A program made the translations under genes and the position numbers. Below the pieces are notes generated by a model that had not been told where the DNA came from, ran no database searches, and saw only the letters and a list, made by a program, of their open reading frames with translations. Shown here one piece after another: positions 38,296 through 47,510 of a stretch of 64,000 nt of DNA (position 1 is its first letter; the number at the start of each line of letters is the position of its first letter). This DNA comes from Motiliproteus sp036961355. Its GTDB lineage: Bacteria; Pseudomonadota; Gammaproteobacteria; Pseudomonadales; Balneatricaceae. The DNA lies in assembly GCA_036961355.1 (NCBI GenBank), contig JBALVL010000020.1, forward strand, positions 18,805 through 82,804. Direction: 5' to 3'.

Positions 38296-38820
38296 TTACT
38301 TAGACCAACGCTCGGCGGCGTCGAGATCACTCTCTTTCTGCTCAACCCAATGATCCTGAGTTTGGCTGCGTTCTTTCTTCCAGAACGGCGCATCTTTCTT
38401 GAGGTAATCCATGATGAATTCACAGGCTGCGAACGCATCAGTGCGGTGAGCACTACTGACGCCGACATAGACAATCAAATCACAGGGCTTAAGCGAACCC
38501 ACCCGGTGAATGATACTGACATGGTTGAGCGGCCAGCGCTGACGTGCCTGATCGACGATATCGGCTAAACAGCGCTCAGTCATACCGGGATAGTGCTCCA
38601 GCACCATCTCTTTCAGCGGATCATCAACTAAATCACGTACCAAGCCTGTAAAGAAAACAACCGCACCCACCGACCCACTGCCATCGTTCAACCGATCAAA
38701 TTCGGCGCCGACATTAAAACTGTGTTGCTGAACCTGAATGTGGGTGCGAGGCGCGACTGCGGGACGCTTATCGGATGAAGAAGGCTGTGATGGTGAATTA
38801 CTCAAAGCGTCTGTACTCAT
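38296..38820 (-). CDS. moaE: Molybdopterin synthase catalytic subunit MoaE
   Basis: MoaE with MoaD inserts the dithiolene sulfurs into precursor Z to form molybdopterin. The 174 residues include GAVVFFTGLVRD, LEHYPGMTE, IIHRVGSLKPCDLIVYVGVSSAHR and the active-site LKKDAPFWKKE. The N-terminal 25 residues are a Ser/Pro-rich extension not usual in E. coli MoaE. No moaD, moaC or moaA is adjacent, so the rest of the pathway lies elsewhere. Confidence 0.92.
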   Translation of the reverse strand: MSTDALSNSPSQPSSSDKRPAVAPRTHIQVQQHSFNVGAEFDRLNDGSGSVGAVVFFTGLVRDLVDDPLKEMVLEHYPGMTERCLADIVDQARQRWPLNHVSIIHRVGSLKPCDLIVYVGVSSAHRTDAFAACEFIMDYLKKDAPFWKKERSQTQDHWVEQKESDLDAAERWSK

Positions 38821-39051
38821 GCTGTGGAACGGTTATTTGATGCGATAAAGGGAAAACGTAAACCAAAGTAGAGCTAGTATTTTAACAACAGAACGAGCGA
38901 TGGGGTAAATGTATTTATCGACCATCAGTCATTGGCTGGGTTTTCGGGTTGGTCTAAACTGCGTCCTGTCGCAGTTGACTGCCATTATTCAATCCCGTCT
39001 GGATTAAAATCACGTGCTACCACCCACGTGACCGTATTTATAGGAGAAGTT

Positions 39052-39507
39052 ATGCGCTGGACACCTCATGTCACAGTTGCCTGTGTCGTCGAAGATCAGG
39101 GACGCTTCCTGCTGGTCGAAGAATATTCCAATAACAAAACGGTACTCAACCAACCCGCTGGTCACCTGGAGGAGAATGAAACGTTGGTTGCGGCAGCGGT
39201 TCGCGAAGTCCTCGAAGAGAGCGCCTGGGAAGTCGAGGTCACCGACTTGGTCGGCTTTTACACTTACACCTCACCGCACAACAACACCTGTTACCACCGT
39301 CACTGCTTTGTCGCCAAACCGATTCGATTCCATAGCGACCGCCCGCTCGATCCGGTAATACTTGGTACCCATTGGTTGAGCATTGAGCAGATTCGCCAAC
39401 AAGCGGGACAATTGCGAAGCCCAATGGTGCTAAAAGTGATCGAAGACTACCTTGCCGGTATCCGTCATCCTCTGTCGGTTATTTGCGAAGAATCTGAACT
39501 GGCTTAA
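39052..39507 (+). CDS. nudJ: Nudix hydrolase NudJ-like
   Basis: NudJ is a phosphatase of thiamine pyrophosphate/HMP-PP and nucleoside di/triphosphates. The ATG at 39052 is preceded by AGGAG and gives MRWTPHVTVACVVE, the normal start. The Nudix box spans GHLEENETLVAAAVREVLEE; the final Gly of the consensus is Ala here (EESAWEV), a tolerated change. The protein is 151 residues. It lies immediately upstream of mnmA, as in E. coli, where nudJ-mnmA-hflD-purB form a cluster. Confidence 0.9.
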   Translation: MRWTPHVTVACVVEDQGRFLLVEEYSNNKTVLNQPAGHLEENETLVAAAVREVLEESAWEVEVTDLVGFYTYTSPHNNTCYHRHCFVAKPIRFHSDRPLDPVILGTHWLSIEQIRQQAGQLRSPMVLKVIEDYLAGIRHPLSVICEESELA

Positions 39508-39620
39508 CTCACCTGCTAACCGGCAACAGCAATACCTCACAGTGCCGCCGCAGCGCTATGCCTGTCGGGCGGCTAACGGTACAATGACCCTTTTATCGAT
39601 CTTAGAGTTTGTACGTAACC

Positions 39621-40790
39621 ATGTCGTCAGCCCCCGTCTCAGAACAAACAAATACTGTCCCTGCTTTCGCAAGCAATACGGATACCCCCCCTCAGCCGGA
39701 TAACAGCCTACTCAAGGTTATTGTCGGCATGTCCGGTGGTGTTGATTCGTCGGTTTCAGCCCTGTTATTACAGCAGCAAGGCTATCAGGTCGAAGGCCTG
39801 TTCATGAAAAACTGGGATGAAGATGACGGCACCGAATACTGCACAGCGATGACCGATCTGGCCGACGCACAAGCGGTTTCCGACAAACTCGGCATCACCT
39901 TACATACGGCCAACTTTGCTGCTGAATACTGGGATAATGTGTTCGAACATTTTCTCAGCGAATACAAGGCCGGTCGCACGCCAAACCCCGATATTCTTTG
40001 CAATAAAGAGATCAAATTCAAAGCGTTCTTAGAGTACGCCAAAGCCTTGGGTGCAGACTTCATCGCCACCGGCCACTATGTCCGTCGTGGTGATAACGAT
40101 GGCCGAGTACAATTGTTACGCGGACTCGATGGCAACAAAGACCAAAGCTATTTTTTGCATGCTGTCGGCGAAATCGAGATTGCCCAAACCCTGTTCCCGG
40201 TCGGTGAATTTGAGAAGCCAGAAGTGCGGCGACTGGCTGAACAGCACGACCTAGTCACTCACAATAAAAAAGACAGCACCGGCATCTGCTTTATCGGCGA
40301 GCGTCGCTTTAAAGACTTCCTACAACAGTACCTGCCAGCTCAACCGGGTAAGATTAAAACCCCGGACGGTATCGAGATTGGACAACACCAAGGGTTGATG
40401 TACCACACCATTGGCCAACGGCAGGGTTTAAAGATCGGTGGTTTAAGCCAGTTCCCCGATGAGCCTTGGTACGTTGCCCAGAAAGATTTAGATCGCAATG
40501 TATTGATCGCAGTTCAAGGGGGTCAACACCCTCTGTTGTTCAGCCAAAAATTAACGGCCAGTGAAATCGACTGGGTTGATGGCAAGGGACCGAAACTGCC
40601 CTGCCGCTGCACCGCGCAAACACGTTACCGCCAGGACGATCAGAGCTGTATTGTTGAAGCTGACAATCAAGGCGGTTATCGGGTTGTCTTCGATCAACCA
40701 CAACGCGCCGTAACTCCGGGACAATCAGTGGTATTTTATCAAGACCAACTTTGCTTGGGTGGCGGTGTTATCGAAACAACCGCCGACTAA
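39621..40790 (+). CDS. mnmA: tRNA 2-thiouridylase MnmA
   Basis: MnmA thiolates U34 of tRNA-Lys, -Glu and -Gln using sulfur from the Tus relay. The ATG at 39621 is preferred to an upstream TTG and gives 389 residues. The PP-loop is GMSGGVDSSVSALLL (about 34-48), and the two catalytic cysteines are in NPDILCNKEIKF and DSTGICFIGERRF. The first 30 residues are a variable Ser/Thr/Pro-rich extension. In the selD-selU context, the s2U made here is the substrate of SelU. Confidence 0.95.
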   Translation: MSSAPVSEQTNTVPAFASNTDTPPQPDNSLLKVIVGMSGGVDSSVSALLLQQQGYQVEGLFMKNWDEDDGTEYCTAMTDLADAQAVSDKLGITLHTANFAAEYWDNVFEHFLSEYKAGRTPNPDILCNKEIKFKAFLEYAKALGADFIATGHYVRRGDNDGRVQLLRGLDGNKDQSYFLHAVGEIEIAQTLFPVGEFEKPEVRRLAEQHDLVTHNKKDSTGICFIGERRFKDFLQQYLPAQPGKIKTPDGIEIGQHQGLMYHTIGQRQGLKIGGLSQFPDEPWYVAQKDLDRNVLIAVQGGQHPLLFSQKLTASEIDWVDGKGPKLPCRCTAQTRYRQDDQSCIVEADNQGGYRVVFDQPQRAVTPGQSVVFYQDQLCLGGGVIETTAD

Positions 40791-40892
40791 CGTTCAGTGA
40801 AGAACTATCCGAAAAAAAACAGACCAATATAAAACCGTAAACGACGCACCAATTACCACAAACCTAATATTATCAATGATACAGGCCCGTCC

Positions 40893-41582
40893 ATGTCCAG
40901 CAGCCAAGATCAACAGACCATCGCCCTCGCCGGTATTTTTCAAGCTGCCAGCCTGGTTGACCAGATTGCTAAGCGCGGCATGATCCCTCAGCATAGTTTC
41001 GAGGCGAGTATTAACAGCATTTTCATCACCTCTCCTAGCTGTACTGAAGAGATTTACGGTGGCGCGGAAGAACTGCCATTCAACCTGCAAACCGGACTAA
41101 AGATGGCTCAGGATCTGGCCAGCAAAGGCGGCAACTTCAACAAAGATATGACGCGTTATGCGATGGGACTACTTCATTTAGAAAGCCGTCTCAACAAACA
41201 TCCAAAAATGTTATCTCAGATCGGCCAACGGCTGGATCAAATCAGCCAGCAAGCACAGTTCTATAACTCACAGGATAACGCTGGGGAGGCGTTGGCAGCA
41301 GATGAACACCCCAATTACGCCCGCAGCTCTGTCATCACAAGTACATCGGCGCTATATCAGGAAACTTTGAGCACATTTAGCTTCCGCATCCAGGTAACGG
41401 GTGAACCTAATTTATTAAAAAATCAAGATAACGCCGACAAGATCAGAGCACTATTACTGGCCGGTGTTCGTGCGGCCATGCTCTGGCGTCAGGTTGGCGG
41501 TCGTCGTTGGCAGCTGCTGTTTTTCCGATCTCGGGTGGGTCGATCGGCCAGCAAAATTTTACAGTCTGCCCGTTCTCACTAA
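40893..41582 (+). CDS. hflD: HflD (YcfC) regulator of lysogenisation
   Basis: HflD is an inner-membrane-associated all-alpha protein found beside purB; in E. coli it binds phage lambda CII, while its cellular role is uncertain. The 229 residues include AGIFQAASLVDQIAKRG, LQTGLKMAQDL, HLESRLNKHPKML and the C-terminal VRAAMLWRQVGGRRWQLLF. Length is close to E. coli HflD (213). It lies between mnmA and purB, the expected cluster. Confidence 0.93.
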   Translation: MSSSQDQQTIALAGIFQAASLVDQIAKRGMIPQHSFEASINSIFITSPSCTEEIYGGAEELPFNLQTGLKMAQDLASKGGNFNKDMTRYAMGLLHLESRLNKHPKMLSQIGQRLDQISQQAQFYNSQDNAGEALAADEHPNYARSSVITSTSALYQETLSTFSFRIQVTGEPNLLKNQDNADKIRALLLAGVRAAMLWRQVGGRRWQLLFFRSRVGRSASKILQSARSH

Positions 41583-41667
41583 AAACGTCCTGACTTGCCA
41601 GGTCATTTTCGATAGAAGATAGGCTATACAATCGCGGTACGGCGCTGCCTTACGTCACACCATCGTG

Positions 41668-41673
41668 TATAAT
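41668..41673 (+). promoter_or_regulatory. Possible purB -10 box
   Basis: A TATAAT hexamer preceded by TG lies 84 nt before the purB ATG in the 174-nt hflD-purB spacer. No good -35 hexamer is seen at the usual distance, so an extended -10 promoter is the likely reading. No clear PurR operator was recognised. Confidence 0.35.
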
Positions 41674-41756
41674 TTGCGCTCAAATTTTCCCCGCAGCAGC
41701 TTTATCAAATTCTGATCAAGATGTTGCCCACCATTCCCATTTAAGAGAGTGACTCC

Positions 41757-43124
41757 ATGGAGCTTTCAGCCCTTACAGCCCTGTCTCCGGTTGATGGCCG
41801 CTACGGCAGCAAAACCGCTTCCCTACGTCCGATTGTCAGCGAATTTGGCCTGATCCGTTTCCGGGTCCAGGTCGAGATCCGTTGGTTGCAACAACTGGCC
41901 AAACTACCTCAGGTTACCGAGGTTCCGGCCTTCAGTGCTGAAGCCAATGCCGTTCTTGATGGCATCGTCAGCAATTTCAGCGAAACCGACGCGCTGCGGG
42001 TCAAAGAGATCGAGAGCACCACCAATCACGATGTTAAAGCGGTTGAGTACTTCATCAAGGAAAGCTTTAAAGGCAACGCTGAACTAGACGCAATCAGCGA
42101 ATTCGTTCACTTCGCCTGTACCTCAGAAGATATCAACAATCTGTCACACGCGCTGATGCTCGGCACCGCACGTGACGAGGTGGTTACGGTGCAGATGCAG
42201 CAGGTGATCGATGCGATCGCCAAATTGGCGGTCGATTTCGCCGACCAACCCATGCTGTCACGTACCCACGGTCAAACGGCATCGCCAACCACATTAGGCA
42301 AAGAGATGGCCAACGTCGTAGCTCGCCTACGCCGCCAACTGGAGCAGGTCAAAGCGGTTGAACTGCTTGGCAAGATCAACGGCGCCGTCGGTAACTACAA
42401 TGCCCATCTTTCGGCGTACCCCGAAATCGACTGGCAAGCTAACGCCGAAGCGTTCGTTACGGGTCTGGGGCTAAGCTGGAACCCCTATACCACGCAGATT
42501 GAGCCGCACGATTACATCGCCGAGTTATTTGACGCTGTGGCGCGCTTCAACACTATTCTTATCGACTTTGATCGCGACGTTTGGGGCTATGTTTCTCTAG
42601 GTTACTTCAAGCAACGCACCATTGCCGGTGAAGTCGGATCGTCCACCATGCCGCATAAGGTCAACCCGATCGATTTCGAGAACTCTGAAGGCAACCTGGG
42701 AATCGCTAACGCTATCATGGCGCATTTGGCAACCAAACTGCCGATCTCTCGCTGGCAGCGAGATCTGACCGACTCTACCGTGCTGCGCAATCTGGGTATC
42801 GGTTTTGGCCAGAGCCTGATCGCTTATCAAGCAACGTTGAAAGGCATTAGCAAGCTGCAGGTCAACGCAGAGCGGATTAATCAGGATCTAGAGAACAGCT
42901 GGGAAGTGCTGGCCGAGCCGATCCAGACCATCATGCGTCGTTACGACATCGAAGAGCCTTACGAGAAGCTCAAAGCGCTGACCCGTGGTCAGACCATCAC
43001 CAAACAGATTCTGGCCGAGTTCGTCGAGCCACTGGCGCTACCCGAAGAAGCTAAGCAGGCGATTCGCGAGATGACACCGCACAACTACATCGGCAATGCA
43101 GTAGCGCAGGCCAAAGCGATCTGA
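41757..43124 (+). CDS. purB: Adenylosuccinate lyase
   Basis: PurB acts twice in purine synthesis, splitting fumarate from SAICAR and from adenylosuccinate. At 455 residues it matches E. coli PurB. Motifs are KEIESTTNHDVKAVEYF, HFACTSEDINNLSHAL, the catalytic His in SRTHGQTASPTTLGKE, and the fumarase-superfamily signature GSSTMPHKVNPIDFEN. GAGAG precedes the ATG. A strong terminator follows directly. Confidence 0.97.
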   Translation: MELSALTALSPVDGRYGSKTASLRPIVSEFGLIRFRVQVEIRWLQQLAKLPQVTEVPAFSAEANAVLDGIVSNFSETDALRVKEIESTTNHDVKAVEYFIKESFKGNAELDAISEFVHFACTSEDINNLSHALMLGTARDEVVTVQMQQVIDAIAKLAVDFADQPMLSRTHGQTASPTTLGKEMANVVARLRRQLEQVKAVELLGKINGAVGNYNAHLSAYPEIDWQANAEAFVTGLGLSWNPYTTQIEPHDYIAELFDAVARFNTILIDFDRDVWGYVSLGYFKQRTIAGEVGSSTMPHKVNPIDFENSEGNLGIANAIMAHLATKLPISRWQRDLTDSTVLRNLGIGFGQSLIAYQATLKGISKLQVNAERINQDLENSWEVLAEPIQTIMRRYDIEEPYEKLKALTRGQTITKQILAEFVEPLALPEEAKQAIREMTPHNYIGNAVAQAKAI

Positions 43125-43147
43125 ATCCACAGTTATACAGGTGTATC

Positions 43148-43176
43148 AAAAACGGGGCGTTGAGCCCCGTTTTTTT
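43148..43176 (+). terminator. Intrinsic terminator of purB
   Basis: The stem cggggc (43153-43158) / gccccg (43164-43169) with a 5-nt loop is extended by flanking A and T runs and followed by seven Ts. It begins 24 nt after the purB stop. On the minus strand it can also end the facing GGDEF-EAL transcript. Confidence 0.88.
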
Positions 43177-43202
43177 GTTTGTCACGCTATCCCTAAAAGC
43201 CA

Positions 43203-46058
43203 CTAATCAGCCAAGTGTGCGTTCAAGTCAGCCAGCCAGCTATCAAACCGCTCGATAACCATTGGCTTGGCGAACAGCTGCCCTTGCGCCAATGCACACC
43301 CCTGTTGTTGCAACAGTTGCCACTGCTGTGTCGATTCAACCCCTTCGGCCACCACTTCAAGCTCTAAACTCTGCCCTAATGAGACGATGGCTCGACAGAT
43401 AGCCTCACCGTTGCTGTTGCTTAACATGTCCCGAACAAACGAAATATCAATCTTGAGCTGGTCTAACGGTAACTGCTTAAGATAAGAAAGCGACGAATAA
43501 CCGGTGCCGAAATCATCAAGCGCAAACGTCACTCCGGCCCGCTGCAACTGCTCCATCTTGCTGATTACCTGATCAACATCATCTACCAATACACTCTCTG
43601 TAATCTCGAGTTTGAGCAACGTTGGATTAATGCCGCTGAGTTGGACCAGATCGATCAACTGCTGGGCAAAGTCATCACGCTTGAACTGCAAAGCACTGAC
43701 ATTAACCGACAAACACAAGTGGGCAGTATCAGGCCCCCTAGCCCAACGTAAAAGTTGCCTGCAGGCTTGCTGAAACACCCAGTAACCTATCGGCAGAATC
43801 AACTGGGTTTCCTCTGCAAGTTCGATAAATTGAGCCGGCGACACCAAACCCCGAGTACCCGAGCGCCAACGCAATAACGCCTCTACTGCGACACAGCGGC
43901 CACTAGGGTCGACTTGCGGTTGATAATGCAGTTCAAAATCCTGGTTTTTTAGCGCCAGGAGCAGATCATTTTCAAGTTCAGCCCGAGCATTAATGGCAAC
44001 TTGCATCCGTGGATCAAAAAAATGATACCTGTTTCGGCCGGCTGATTTGGATTGATACATCGCCATATCTGAGCGTTTTAGAAGTTCATCCAAAGAGTGC
44101 TCATGACCCTTATACAGGGTAATTCCAATACTGATAGAGCTTTGATACTGCTGGCGTTCAAGCATGTAAGGTTTATTTAACTGCGCCAAAATCTTATCGA
44201 CTACCACGACCGTTTGGGCGGCGGCATCGTTGGCCTGATCGTCCAAGTGCTCCAACAGCACAATAAATTCATCCCCTCCATGCCGAGATACGCTATCCAC
44301 CTCGCGGATACAGTCGCGGATACGCTGCGCTGTCTCGATCAACAACTGGTCTCCAACATCATGCCCCTGCGTGTCATTCAGATGTTTGAAGTTATCAAGG
44401 TCCATAAACAGCAACGCTCTGAAACGCTGATCTCGTTCACTCTCCGCCATGCTGTGCTTAATTCGTTCAACCAACAAACGTCGATTCGGTAAACTCGTTA
44501 ACGGGTCGTAGAAGGCCAAATTATGAACCTCCTGCTCAATCGCTTTACGCTGCGTAATGTCCTCGCCGGAACTGAGCGTACCGACAATGTTGCCGTCATT
44601 GTCAAACAACAGAGCGTTATGCCAGGCGATCAACACCTCCTCGCCGGAGGCGGTAATCAAAATATTCTCAAAATAGTGTTGCTGTTCTATCTTGCCCTCC
44701 ATTAATTTTGTGAAATAGGGTCGCACCTGCGATTCGCGCTCAAATTCAGGCAAACAGGTCGTAAACCAATCTTTTCCGACCAGTTCAGCTTCGCGGTACC
44801 CCAGCAGCTGACGGCCAAACCGGTTGATCATAGTAACCTTTCCGGTATCGTCCAAAGCCAGCATCAATGACTGAACCGTGTCCAGATAGAGCTGACCTCT
44901 ATCCCGCTCTTCGGCAATCTGGCGCTGCGCCACTTTGCGCATGGTGATGTCGTGAAAAGAGCTCTGAATCATCTGTTTATCAGCAATCGAAATCAGCTTT
45001 CCTGTCACCAGAAAATCCCGGATTGAACCGTCTTTACAGCAATACTGACTTTCGAAACTAACGGCTCCGCTCAAGCGCAGAAGAGCCAGCTGTTTAGCAA
45101 GGTTCCCGACAGCGTCAGGGGCCTCCAGCTCGAATGCCGTTTTTGCAGAAAACTCATCCCGGCTATATCCCAGCGTTTGATGGGCTACCTGGTTAAATTC
45201 CACCGCTCTCATCGTGTCTGGGTCGACCAGTAAAATACCATCAAGCGATTGCTCAAAAAGATCCTGATAGCGTTGCTGCACCCGATTGCTATCAGCTATT
45301 TTGGCAAGGACCGAACGTAGAGCCACAAAGATAATCGCCAGCCCAAACAACCACGAAAAGCCATGGCTTGCCCACATATGATTATTTTGCTGTTCCAGCC
45401 GTGAAAGGTGCTCAGTTAGAGGCAGCTTCACCCCCACGGCCCCTGCAACTTCTCCCGGTTTAATTGATGTTTTCTGGTGACAGGCAAGGCACTGTTGTTC
45501 CATTAACCTTGGACGTAAAAAGCGCATATAACTAACGCCCTGATGTTCGGTTATCTCCCACACTTCGCTGAGGCCTTGGGTCCGAAAAAGATTGATCTGC
45601 TGTCGCTCCCACTGATCAGCCTTATTCGCCGGATTAATAACATCCAGAGCAGTAAAGCGACCCTCGATTGCTGTTATATCCTGATAACGCGACATCATCT
45701 GTAGCATCATGCTGGCGGGAGGAATCAACGTCAGTATCTGTCCATCGGTTGTTGCGACAGTGTTTTCGGAGTTTCCATCTGAAAGATTGTAAGGTGGTCC
45801 GGACAAGCCAGCGGCTCCATAGACCCCCAAGTGCTCGGTCCCCCAGCTCAGAACAATAAGATCCTTCTCCAGATGAATACGCGCTTCAGAGGCTGCACGC
45901 TGAACCATCAGTTGTTCGGCATGCCTTAAGTTCCATAATGCTGAGATACCAACAACAAGCGTCCAAGCAAGCGCACTGAATAGTGCCATTCTGATGATAG
46001 GTACCGACTGACCTGCAACTGCACTGCGAGGTAAAGAATCAGACATATGAAAACTCAT
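43203..46058 (-). CDS. DUF3365 haem-sensor PAS-PAS-GGDEF-EAL protein
   Basis: A 951-residue membrane cyclic-di-GMP enzyme. The N-terminus has one membrane helix (about 24-42), then a periplasmic DUF3365 domain carrying CLACH at 190-194, a c-type haem motif, and a second helix (about 228-248). Two PAS domains follow (about 262-375 and 385-510). The cyclase domain has an intact HGGDEF near 590. The phosphodiesterase domain has VEALLRW near 724, DDFGTGYSS and EGVES, all consistent with activity. The haem motif suggests redox or gas sensing, as in Tll0287-like proteins; this is inference. It is convergent with purB and divergent from the TetR gene. An in-frame Met at 46046 is an alternative start. 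Confidence 0.9.
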   Translation of the reverse strand: MSFHMSDSLPRSAVAGQSVPIIRMALFSALAWTLVVGISALWNLRHAEQLMVQRAASEARIHLEKDLIVLSWGTEHLGVYGAAGLSGPPYNLSDGNSENTVATTDGQILTLIPPASMMLQMMSRYQDITAIEGRFTALDVINPANKADQWERQQINLFRTQGLSEVWEITEHQGVSYMRFLRPRLMEQQCLACHQKTSIKPGEVAGAVGVKLPLTEHLSRLEQQNNHMWASHGFSWLFGLAIIFVALRSVLAKIADSNRVQQRYQDLFEQSLDGILLVDPDTMRAVEFNQVAHQTLGYSRDEFSAKTAFELEAPDAVGNLAKQLALLRLSGAVSFESQYCCKDGSIRDFLVTGKLISIADKQMIQSSFHDITMRKVAQRQIAEERDRGQLYLDTVQSLMLALDDTGKVTMINRFGRQLLGYREAELVGKDWFTTCLPEFERESQVRPYFTKLMEGKIEQQHYFENILITASGEEVLIAWHNALLFDNDGNIVGTLSSGEDITQRKAIEQEVHNLAFYDPLTSLPNRRLLVERIKHSMAESERDQRFRALLFMDLDNFKHLNDTQGHDVGDQLLIETAQRIRDCIREVDSVSRHGGDEFIVLLEHLDDQANDAAAQTVVVVDKILAQLNKPYMLERQQYQSSISIGITLYKGHEHSLDELLKRSDMAMYQSKSAGRNRYHFFDPRMQVAINARAELENDLLLALKNQDFELHYQPQVDPSGRCVAVEALLRWRSGTRGLVSPAQFIELAEETQLILPIGYWVFQQACRQLLRWARGPDTAHLCLSVNVSALQFKRDDFAQQLIDLVQLSGINPTLLKLEITESVLVDDVDQVISKMEQLQRAGVTFALDDFGTGYSSLSYLKQLPLDQLKIDISFVRDMLSNSNGEAICRAIVSLGQSLELEVVAEGVESTQQWQLLQQQGCALAQGQLFAKPMVIERFDSWLADLNAHLAD

Positions 46059-46270
46059 AACAGATTAATCGATACTTTACAGACTGCTTGAGTGTAGCCA
46101 ACATCCCTTGAGGGAGGGCTTTGTTGGCCAATATCAATTTCTATAAATAAAAACAGGGCGAATACAGCAGATATATAGAGGTAAACATCAACTACAACAA
46201 ATAACACAAAGAGATCATATATACACAAATTGATAACAGTCAACATTGTCAACAGCAAAACCCAAAAAAG

Positions 46271-46287
46271 ATAACTATTATAGTTAT
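46271..46287. promoter_or_regulatory. Perfect 17-nt palindrome, candidate operator
   Basis: The sequence ataactattatagttat has 8-nt arms around a central T. It lies 98 nt upstream of the HapR-like TetR gene and 213 nt upstream of the divergent haem-sensor gene. LuxR/HapR-type regulators bind AT-rich dyads of about this length, so autoregulation is plausible. The rest of 46059-46384 is AT-rich with no gene seen. Confidence 0.5.
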
Positions 46288-46384
46288 TAGTGATTTTCTC
46301 AGCAGCCGTGATATTGCTATGATCCGCAATTAGATTTTTTGACCAACAAACAGATTACTGCACGTATAAAATCAGGCTCTTATA

Positions 46385-47017
46385 ATGTCAATATCTGCCA
46401 AATTAGAAAAAAAAACCCCTCGCGCGGGAAGAATGAAACCCAAGGATCGCGCGCAGCAGTTGCTCAGTACAGCCCTATCACTCTTCGCTGAGAAGGGATT
46501 CACGGCGAAACATACAGATATCGCGACACGAGCACAGGTATCGGTTCCGACCACTTTTGTTTATTTCGAAACACGTGAAGCACTGGTTAAGGCGGTTATT
46601 GAAGAGATCAAACGCTTTATTACTACAGAAATTCTGGTCGAAGCTGAAGCCAAAGCTCATGCCAACCCTCAAAATGCAATCAGGGTCAGTGCTGAAGCAT
46701 TAATAAACGCCGCTAAAAAAAATCCAGATCACGTCAAAGTTTGGCTGATGTGGAGTGTTTTGTTTGAGCCTTGCTTACATAAGTCTTACCATGAATTTGA
46801 ACTGCAAATACTGCAATTCTTGCTTCCCATCATTGAAGGGAAAGAGGTCGACTTTGGCCAAGCAACCGCTTTACAACGAAATAAAGCACGTCTGATACTC
46901 GGTTCATCTTTGATGCTGGCGAGAATGGTGCTCAATGGTGAAGATGAAGTGGGCCGTGATGATTTTGTCGACCTGACGATTCGATCAGTCACCACCTCCT
47001 TCACAGCAAGCACTTAG
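46385..47017 (+). CDS. TetR-family regulator of the HapR/LuxR (Vibrio) type
   Basis: A 210-residue transcription regulator. The N-terminal helix-turn-helix (about 25-70) reads QQLLSTALSLFAEKGFTAKH, TDIATRAQVSVPTTFVYF, ETREALVKAV, close in pattern to the quorum-sensing master regulators HapR, SmcR and LuxR. The ligand domain shares the HVKVWLMWSVLFEP stretch with that group. Whether it serves quorum sensing here is not known. A weak AGG lies 8 nt before the ATG. It is divergent from the cyclic-di-GMP haem sensor across a palindrome, suggesting control of that gene or of itself. Confidence 0.82.
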   Translation: MSISAKLEKKTPRAGRMKPKDRAQQLLSTALSLFAEKGFTAKHTDIATRAQVSVPTTFVYFETREALVKAVIEEIKRFITTEILVEAEAKAHANPQNAIRVSAEALINAAKKNPDHVKVWLMWSVLFEPCLHKSYHEFELQILQFLLPIIEGKEVDFGQATALQRNKARLILGSSLMLARMVLNGEDEVGRDDFVDLTIRSVTTSFTAST

Positions 47018-47063
47018 CCATTAACGAACACACTGCCCTTAGTTAACGAGAATCCTTGCTATC

Positions 47064-47095
47064 GCGCCCCTCTCAGGGGCGCCAGCTTACTGGCG
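47064..47095 (+). promoter_or_regulatory. Two overlapping, mutually exclusive hairpins
   Basis: gcgcccct/aggggcgc (47064-47082, 3-nt loop) and cgccag/ctggcg (47080-47095, 4-nt loop) are both perfect and share bases 47080-47082. The first could terminate the upstream TetR message; their competition could also be part of the leader of cobD. Confidence 0.45.
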
Positions 47096-47280
47096 TGTAA
47101 CAAGATCAAATGGAAACACCACCGAAGTCGGTATCGTACTCGCTTAGGCGAGTCGCTGTCCCCGCAGCCATTTACATCTAAAGCCGTGATCGATCATTGC
47201 TTATTCTCTATCCTACAGGCTACCGCTCAGCGTTAATTTTTCTAGCCCTTGCCCTCAGCACAGATAACTCCCTGCGCTTA
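47096..47280 (+). promoter_or_regulatory. Candidate cobalamin (B12) riboswitch leader of cobD-bluB
   Basis: The box GCTGTCCCCGCA at 47155-47166 matches the most conserved core of cobalamin riboswitches, and CAGATAACTCCCTGC at 47261-47275 resembles the 3' B12 box at about the expected distance (95 nt). A GCCACTG box is not clear (GCCGTGA at 47183-47189 is a poor match), and neither is GGGAAGGC. Directly downstream are two cobalamin genes, which is the main support. A terminator-like stem at 47343 could be the expression platform. Confidence 0.42.
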
Positions 47281-47342
47281 ACGATTAATATCGTTCCGTA
47301 CCTGCGTACTCGCTACATCACTCTTTTAATCAAGAAATCAGT

Positions 47343-47373
47343 GCTATCAAAAGTTATCATCCGATAGCTTTTT
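47343..47373 (+). terminator. Terminator-like stem in the cobD leader
   Basis: gctatc (47343-47348) and gatagc (47363-47368) pair around a 14-nt loop, followed by five Ts. It lies between the B12-like boxes and the cobD ATG, so it could be the regulated terminator of a riboswitch. The remaining leader to 47510 has no other feature. Confidence 0.45.
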
Positions 47374-47510
47374 GTAGGCTTTGACAGCAGCACGATAGAA
47401 TGGTGGATCTGTCAGGTTCACCTCTACACCAACACCAATAAACTGACTCTAGCCAACAATCAGAAAAAAGGTCTGCTGGGCAAAGTGTGCAACCAATAGA
47501 AGGTACTAAA

